The notes beneath the pieces were generated by a model. The model saw only the letters and a program-made list of their open reading frames with translations, had not been told where the DNA came from and searched no databases. Position numbers and translations under genes: made by a program. A stretch of DNA of 64,000 bases from Actinomycetes bacterium (GTDB taxonomy: Bacteria > Actinomycetota > Coriobacteriia > Anaerosomatales > JAGXFU01): positions 126,001-190,000 of the forward strand of contig JAGXFU010000005.1 in NCBI GenBank assembly GCA_024637115.1. Reading direction: 5' to 3'. Below, piece by piece: positions 59,443 to 64,000 of the stretch. Each line of letters opens with the position of its first letter. Positions within the stretch are counted from its first letter, which is position 1.

Positions 59443-60398
59443 CGCGGTACGGGCACCTGCGAGGTGACATCGGTGAGTACGGAGTCCGTGCCGACACCCT
59501 CGATCTCGATCTCGGGACGAAGCACCATGCGGTGTCGGAGACACGGTACAACCATCTCTTTGACGTCATCCGGAGTCACGAAATCTCGTCCTGCGAGCAG
59601 CGCCGCAGCCTTTGAGGCCGTGAGCAGAGCGACCGCAGCCCGCGGGCTGGCGCCGAGCATCACGCTACCGTGCTCACGGGTGCCCCTCACAATCGCGGTC
59701 ACATAGCCGAGGACCCCTTCATCAACCACCACGCTGTCGAGTTCCGTGCGTGCGGCGAGCACCTCAGCCACGGTCGCCACCGGCTTGAGTCCCAGCACAT
59801 CGAGGTCGGTCCAGCCCGCACCGCCCAGATGTCGGCGAACGATCTCGAGCTCCTCGGCAGCGCTGGGGTAGTCCACGACCACCTTGAGCTGGAAGCGGTC
59901 CAGCTGAGCCTCCGGCAGCGGGTAGGTTCCCTCGTATTCGACCGGGTTCTGAGTGGCGATGACAAGGAAGGGATCGGGCAGCGCATGCGACACGCCGTCG
60001 ATCGTGACCTGGCGCTCCTGCATGGCCTCGAGAAGCGCTGCCTGCGTCTTTGGAGGCGTGCGGTTGATCTCATCGGCAAGCACCAGGTTTGCAAACACCG
60101 GGCCTTTGCGCAGCGCGAATGTACCGTCGGCAGCGCTGTAGACGTTCGTGCCAACGACATCGGCGGGCATCAGATCGGGTGAGAACTGGATGCGCTTGAA
60201 CGATGCGTCGAGCGAGCGGGCAAGGGCGCGAGCGAGCAGCGTCTTTGCGGTACCCGGCACACCCTCGATGAGCACGTGGCCGCCGCTGATCAACCCGATC
60301 AGCAGTCGGTCAACGAGCTGCGCCTGCCCCACCACCGCCTTGCCGACCTCCGCGCGCACGCGCGCCGCAAGGGCCATCACCTTCTGTGTATCAGCCAT
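59439..60398 (-). CDS. MoxR-family AAA+ ATPase
   Basis: The 319-residue protein has HVLIEGVPGTAKTLLARAL (Walker A), NLVLADEINRTPPKTQAALLEAMQERQV (Walker B and pore region), ATQNPVEYEGTYPLPEAQLDRF (sensor 1) and a C-terminal lid, all of the MoxR type. It is thought to be a chaperone for metal- or VWA-type proteins, here DUF58. Its ATG overlaps the DUF4350 gene by 8 bp. Confidence 0.92.
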   Translation of the reverse strand: MADTQKVMALAARVRAEVGKAVVGQAQLVDRLLIGLISGGHVLIEGVPGTAKTLLARALARSLDASFKRIQFSPDLMPADVVGTNVYSAADGTFALRKGPVFANLVLADEINRTPPKTQAALLEAMQERQVTIDGVSHALPDPFLVIATQNPVEYEGTYPLPEAQLDRFQLKVVVDYPSAAEELEIVRRHLGGAGWTDLDVLGLKPVATVAEVLAARTELDSVVVDEGVLGYVTAIVRGTREHGSVMLGASPRAAVALLTASKAAALLAGRDFVTPDDVKEMVVPCLRHRMVLRPEIEIEGVGTDSVLTDVTSQVPVPR

Positions 60399-61509
60399 CT
60401 CTTCCCTCGACCTCCTGCCGTGCCCGCGCAAGATCGCGGACAACCGTCATGAACGTGTCTTCTGAGATATCCTGGGCCGTCCGGGCGGCCTTCGAGCGCG
60501 CGAGCGCTTCCGTTGCCCCGGGCGACCGCGATGCTTCAACGCTTCCATACCTGCGCACGAGCGCGACCCTCAGCGCATCCTCGTGCGTCTCGATAGCCTC
60601 GGCACGTGCACCTGCCTTCTGGTACAGCGCGGCAAGCGAGCCGATATATGCCCCCGTTCGAGCGGTATCTGCGACCGGCTCGGGAATCGGCGATGCCAGG
60701 CGGCGAGACGATGCCATCAAAAGCACCGCAAGCGCGATGATGCCGAGCAACGCGGCGGCGCGTCCGTTGGAGCCGAGACGCTCCCAGATTCCGCCGCCCC
60801 GCACAAAGCCGTGATGGTACTCATCAAAGTAGACCGTGCCACCGTCGATGGCCGCAAGAAGTGTCACGAACCGCGCGTTGTCCTCTTCACCGATGCCGAT
60901 GTTGCTCAACGGGTACACGCTCGAGAGCCAGACGACCTCGCCGTTGCCAAAGGTGCGCGACACGAGCACCTGACCATCGGTATCCCGAAAGTGTGCGACC
61001 CACGCCGTATCCGCCACCAATACCCGGTCGGGTCCAACCTTGATACGTTCCACACCCTGCACGTAGACCGACGGAATGAGCGGTTCAAGACGAGCTGAAT
61101 CAGCGCCGTTCGCGTTCGACCCTCCCAGGCTGCCGCGGGTGATCTCCTCGGCAAGCGGGCCAACGAGCACGAGACGCCCGCCCGCCTCGATCCAGTCGCG
61201 CAGACGGTGGATCTCCGCATTGGTCGGCGGCTTCTCGTAGGGCTCACTGGCTGCAGCGATGATCGTCCCGCCATCCGGCAGGTCATCGAAGTGCTGCAAG
61301 GTTTCGACATCCACATCGAGTTCCCGCAGATAGGTGCGAAAGACCTGCGCGCCCTCATCCTCGGAGCTGAACGTGGAGCCGGGCGGAGCCTGGACGGCGT
61401 AGAAGTCCTGCGAGAGCGCGATGGCTGCCCAGTACGCCGCGACCAGGAGCACCGCCACGGCGATGACCACGATCGTGGTCTTATCGGCTGACACGCGTTT
61501 GCTGCTCAC
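60391..61509 (-). CDS. DUF4350 protein
   Basis: The 372-residue protein has an N-terminal helix (IVVIAVAVLLVAAYWAAIAL), a soluble domain with GGRLVLVGPLAEEI and VYFDEYHHGFVRGGGIWERLG and a C-terminal helix. These are DUF4350 features. Members sit between MoxR and DUF4129 in many operons and may take part in a membrane complex. The GTG overlaps the DUF4129 stop by 4 bp. Confidence 0.82.
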   Translation of the reverse strand: MSSKRVSADKTTIVVIAVAVLLVAAYWAAIALSQDFYAVQAPPGSTFSSEDEGAQVFRTYLRELDVDVETLQHFDDLPDGGTIIAAASEPYEKPPTNAEIHRLRDWIEAGGRLVLVGPLAEEITRGSLGGSNANGADSARLEPLIPSVYVQGVERIKVGPDRVLVADTAWVAHFRDTDGQVLVSRTFGNGEVVWLSSVYPLSNIGIGEEDNARFVTLLAAIDGGTVYFDEYHHGFVRGGGIWERLGSNGRAAALLGIIALAVLLMASSRRLASPIPEPVADTARTGAYIGSLAALYQKAGARAEAIETHEDALRVALVRRYGSVEASRSPGATEALARSKAARTAQDISEDTFMTVVRDLARARQEVEGRDG

Positions 61510-62540
61510 GCGCCATCACCCTCTCGCGCGGCAAGTGCATCGCGAACGCCGAGGAACCACGTGCGTGCCACTGCGTACTCCTCGGGGGCTACCGCGTGAT
61601 GGCCATACCATGCCCGCTCGAACGTACGGCTGAGTGCCTCCAGCGGCTCGTAGGTCGCTTGTGAACGCGGACGCACCTCGAGCAACAGCTCGCGATTGGT
61701 GCGCATATGCACTTCAACAATGAAGCCCGCCTCCTGCAGCTCGCGTGCGGCTCCTCCAAAGAGCGCCCGCACCGCCTCACGCATCTCACCGCGACCGGCG
61801 CACTCATCGGCGTAGGCGAGTGCATCCGGCGGAAGATCACGCGCAGCCTCAATGACCGCATCGGCCGAACTGATCGCCTCAAGAGGCGCGGGTCTACGCT
61901 GCGACCCGGCTCGCGCTCTGAGGATCACGCGCACAAGAAGCCACATGAGAATGAGAATGAGAACCACCACGACAGCGATGGTGATCGTGGTGAGCGTGGC
62001 GCTCGCACCCGGCGATGCGCCGATCGTTGACCACCACTTCTCGAGCAGTATGCCGAGGCGTTCGACAAGCCTGCCAATGAACTCGCTCAAGGGAGACCGC
62101 GTCTGGGGAACGCGTTCGCTCAGGAGCCGCGACAGCGCCTCGGGGTCCTGCTCGACACTCACCCCGGGTTCACCCAGGACACGGACCATCGACGCAAGAT
62201 GTGCCTCGATCTCCGCCGCTATCTCAGCGCGGTCCGTGGGCGCATCGGCGGCATCAAGCGAGGCAACGAGAGCCCTGGTGACCGAGTTGTCTACATCAAG
62301 GGCTCCCTCGGGCGTCTCGACCTCAACGGTGCCCGGCACCAGCGTGTTGATGGCGATGGCCAGGTCGGTACCCTGACGCTGCGTCATGGCCGTCGGGGCG
62401 TTCGCCGCCAGGTCATGCGCTTCTGAGACATTCGCGGAGTACTCCTCGAGTGTGAGCGCACCCGCAGACGCGGCCAGAGCCAGACCACACAGCACCGCTG
62501 CACACGTGCTCAGGCACCAGCGTGTCACCCGGCTACTCAT
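61506..62540 (-). CDS. DUF4129 protein with signal peptide
   Basis: The 344-residue protein has a signal peptide (LSTCAAVLCGLALAASAGA), an extracytoplasmic part, one membrane helix (TITIAVVVVLILILMWLLVRVI) and the DUF4129 tail with EAVRALFGGAARELQEAG and TYEPLEALSRTFERAWYGHHAV. It is coupled to both neighbours by 4-bp overlaps. Family function unknown, probably in a complex with MoxR and DUF58. Confidence 0.8.
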   Translation of the reverse strand: MSSRVTRWCLSTCAAVLCGLALAASAGALTLEEYSANVSEAHDLAANAPTAMTQRQGTDLAIAINTLVPGTVEVETPEGALDVDNSVTRALVASLDAADAPTDRAEIAAEIEAHLASMVRVLGEPGVSVEQDPEALSRLLSERVPQTRSPLSEFIGRLVERLGILLEKWWSTIGASPGASATLTTITIAVVVVLILILMWLLVRVILRARAGSQRRPAPLEAISSADAVIEAARDLPPDALAYADECAGRGEMREAVRALFGGAARELQEAGFIVEVHMRTNRELLLEVRPRSQATYEPLEALSRTFERAWYGHHAVAPEEYAVARTWFLGVRDALAAREGDGA

Positions 62541-63400
62541 GCGTTCCTCGCAGCAATCTCTCCAGCCTTGACCACAAGATCCATGCCCTCATTGCGGGCC
62601 CGCAGATCCAGGTAGTAGAAGAACCACGAGAATTCAAGGAATGGCGCGATGAGCGAGGTTGCCGTAGCTGCCAGCACGCCCTCGAACGTCTTCCATCCGG
62701 GCGATATCTCCTGGAACACGGCGTCGGGGCTGTTCACGCTCGCGATGATCTGACGAATCACCGCCGGCGAGTCCACGGCCGCTTCGAGGACAACCGCAAG
62801 CAGACTCAGGACTATCGCAAAGCCGACCGTGCGCCAGAATGCGCCCCGGGTGAGACTCCATGAGCGTGTGAACGCTTTGTCGATCGGCGCGCGCTCCACC
62901 ACCGTGGCAACGTGCGCCACCCGCAGCCGGGCCCACACGATGAGTCCGGGTATCAGCAGGAACATCGTGGCTGTGCCGACCGCGAGCGAGACGGTGAGCG
63001 ACAGGAGCAGCAGCCACAAGAAACGCGACTTACCAGCCCTGAGCATCTCTCGCACGCCGGGTCGCGAACCCGCGAGCATGGACGGAGCAAGCTGGAACAG
63101 GCACGCGACCAGATACACGCGCGCTGCAACAAACAGCGGGCTGATCAGATTCGAGAGCAGCGAGAGACTCTGTATCTGCGAATACTGATCCAGGAATGCA
63201 TCCTGCGATGGCTCTGCCAGGGTTCCAAAGAGCTGCAACAGACCCCGGGTGGAGAAGACCTGCGTAACGCCGAGCAGCATCGCGAGCGGGAACAACACGA
63301 TAAGTGCTGAGATTGCGATTGTCCGGAAGTTGGCCCGGTAGAGTTCGAATGCCCGGTCGAGGATGCGACCGTAGCCACGCGGGGCATGATCAGGCTGCAC
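62537..63400 (-). CDS. Polytopic membrane protein, GPDPase membrane-domain-like
   Basis: The 287-residue protein has a short N-terminal RGYGRILDRAFELYRANFRTI helix and six hydrophobic segments; this YGRILDRAF-x-LYR motif occurs in the glycerophosphoryl diester phosphodiesterase membrane domain group, which lacks the enzyme domain here. GTG at 63400 is chosen because AAGGAG lies six bases upstream; the track start is five codons earlier. It heads the DUF4129 operon. Confidence 0.75.
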   Translation of the reverse strand: MQPDHAPRGYGRILDRAFELYRANFRTIAISALIVLFPLAMLLGVTQVFSTRGLLQLFGTLAEPSQDAFLDQYSQIQSLSLLSNLISPLFVAARVYLVACLFQLAPSMLAGSRPGVREMLRAGKSRFLWLLLLSLTVSLAVGTATMFLLIPGLIVWARLRVAHVATVVERAPIDKAFTRSWSLTRGAFWRTVGFAIVLSLLAVVLEAAVDSPAVIRQIIASVNSPDAVFQEISPGWKTFEGVLAATATSLIAPFLEFSWFFYYLDLRARNEGMDLVVKAGEIAARNA

Positions 63401-63452
63401 GCTCAACTCCTTCACGTTGACTCATCCCACGGACATCTCTACTGCTGCCCCA

Positions 63453-64000
63453 CTACCCCCGCAGCGTCACATCTCCCGCGCTGATCGCGATGAGCCCCGC
63501 TGCGCCCTCGAGAAGCAGGCGTCCAAACTCATCGATTCCGGTAACACGGCCCTCACCACGCACGCTCCCATCGATGTCGCTCACGCGCACATCGCGGCCG
63601 GTGAGCATCGAACGCGACGCATACTCGACGGCCAGCTCCCCAAAACCATGCGCGGAGAACTCCTCGTATGTCCCGGCGATACCATCGAGCACAGCAGCCG
63701 CGACCGCAGCGAGGCGTGGAGCGTCCCCTACTTCTTCGGCAAGATACGTCGCACCCTCAAAGGACTCACTCGGCGCGTGCACATTGACTCCCACACCGGC
63801 TACGACCCACTCGGCCCGATCTGACTCCGCCGATGTTTCGAGCAGGACGCCCGCAAGCTTTCCACTCCGACCCGACATACCACCACCATCAAACCACACA
63901 TCATTAGGCCATTTGAGTCGTGGACGGGCACCCAGAGACTCGATACCTCGCGCTACCCCGAGCGCAACGACGAGCGCGAGCGGAGCAAGTTCGGCGAGTG
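63453..64000 (-). CDS. birA: Biotin-protein ligase, C-terminal part (runs off the window)
   Basis: The reading frame continues to the right edge: LKWPNDVWFDGGGMSGRSGKLAGVLLETS is the BirA catalytic motif (KWPND) and biotin-binding loop, followed by VVAGVGVNVH and the C-terminal SH3-like domain (RGEGRVTGIDEFGRLLLEG). The N-terminal part, where a DNA-binding winged helix would be, is outside the window. The BirA operator at bioY suggests the full protein has it. Confidence 0.9.
   Translation of the reverse strand, partial: LAELAPLALVVALGVARGIESLGARPRLKWPNDVWFDGGGMSGRSGKLAGVLLETSAESDRAEWVVAGVGVNVHAPSESFEGATYLAEEVGDAPRLAAVAAAVLDGIAGTYEEFSAHGFGELAVEYASRSMLTGRDVRVSDIDGSVRGEGRVTGIDEFGRLLLEGAAGLIAISAGDVTLRG

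Overview
The window is a dense, GC-rich bacterial chromosome segment. Nearly all genes lie on the minus strand, in long runs joined by 4-bp ATGA/GTGA overlaps, with many GTG and some TTG starts. A system-I cytochrome c maturation operon, an AhbD-type radical SAM haem enzyme, an RDD/SpoIIM/MoxR/DUF58/DUF4350/DUF4129 block and a GHPGG-rich radical SAM protein together suggest an anaerobic or respiratory actinobacterium-like lineage (perhaps near Coriobacteriia). That placement is an inference. I see no IS element, phage gene, CRISPR array or origin. No gene-free stretch exceeds about 260 bp.

Region 1 (about 1-19.1 kb) is a surface-glycan locus built round a complete pseudaminic-acid-type (nonulosonic acid) pathway: dehydratase (PseB), aminotransferase (PseC), a GNAT-PseG fusion, a short synthase (PseI/NeuB type) and a cytidylyltransferase (PseF/SpsF type). 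Interleaved are three paralogous ATP-grasp ligases, a class III aminotransferase, an IolB-like isomerase, a methyltransferase, a GH57-like protein, an epimerase, a hexapeptide acyltransferase, an SGNH hydrolase and two unassigned proteins. My reading is a pathway that makes and then decorates an acidic nine-carbon sugar. By eye this stretch looks less GC-rich than the rest.

Region 2 (19.2-29.6 kb) carries galU, wecB, hemL, an orphan receiver-like protein, then a coupled set (pyruvyltransferase, FrhB-like protein, LPG-synthase-like flippase, GT2, polytopic protein, small anchored protein) typical of envelope glycan assembly.

Region 3 (29.6-44.1 kb) is haem biosynthesis and cytochrome c maturation. 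One operon runs ccmE-F-A-B-C-D, a CcsA/HemX-like gene, a siroheme synthase domain gene and an SDR; the next runs hemA-C-D, tRNA-Ala(CGC), a small membrane protein, hemB and ahbD. Both start at promoters sharing an extended block (ATTG-N10-TGCG-N-GGATGGTA-N10/11-GTTCAGGCA). The hemA leader also contains two interlocked perfect inverted repeats followed by a U-run, which looks like an attenuator.

Region 4 (44.2-64 kb) holds an HTH/quinate-dehydrogenase-like pair, coaX, an OmpR/PhoR-type two-component system with a membrane protein, a YhaN/YhaO-like DNA-metabolism pair, bioY behind a BirA-type operator, then RDD, SpoIIM, a Cys/His-rich secreted protein with a DUF2318 partner, the DUF58-MoxR-DUF4350-DUF4129-membrane protein operon, and the C-terminal part of birA running off the end.
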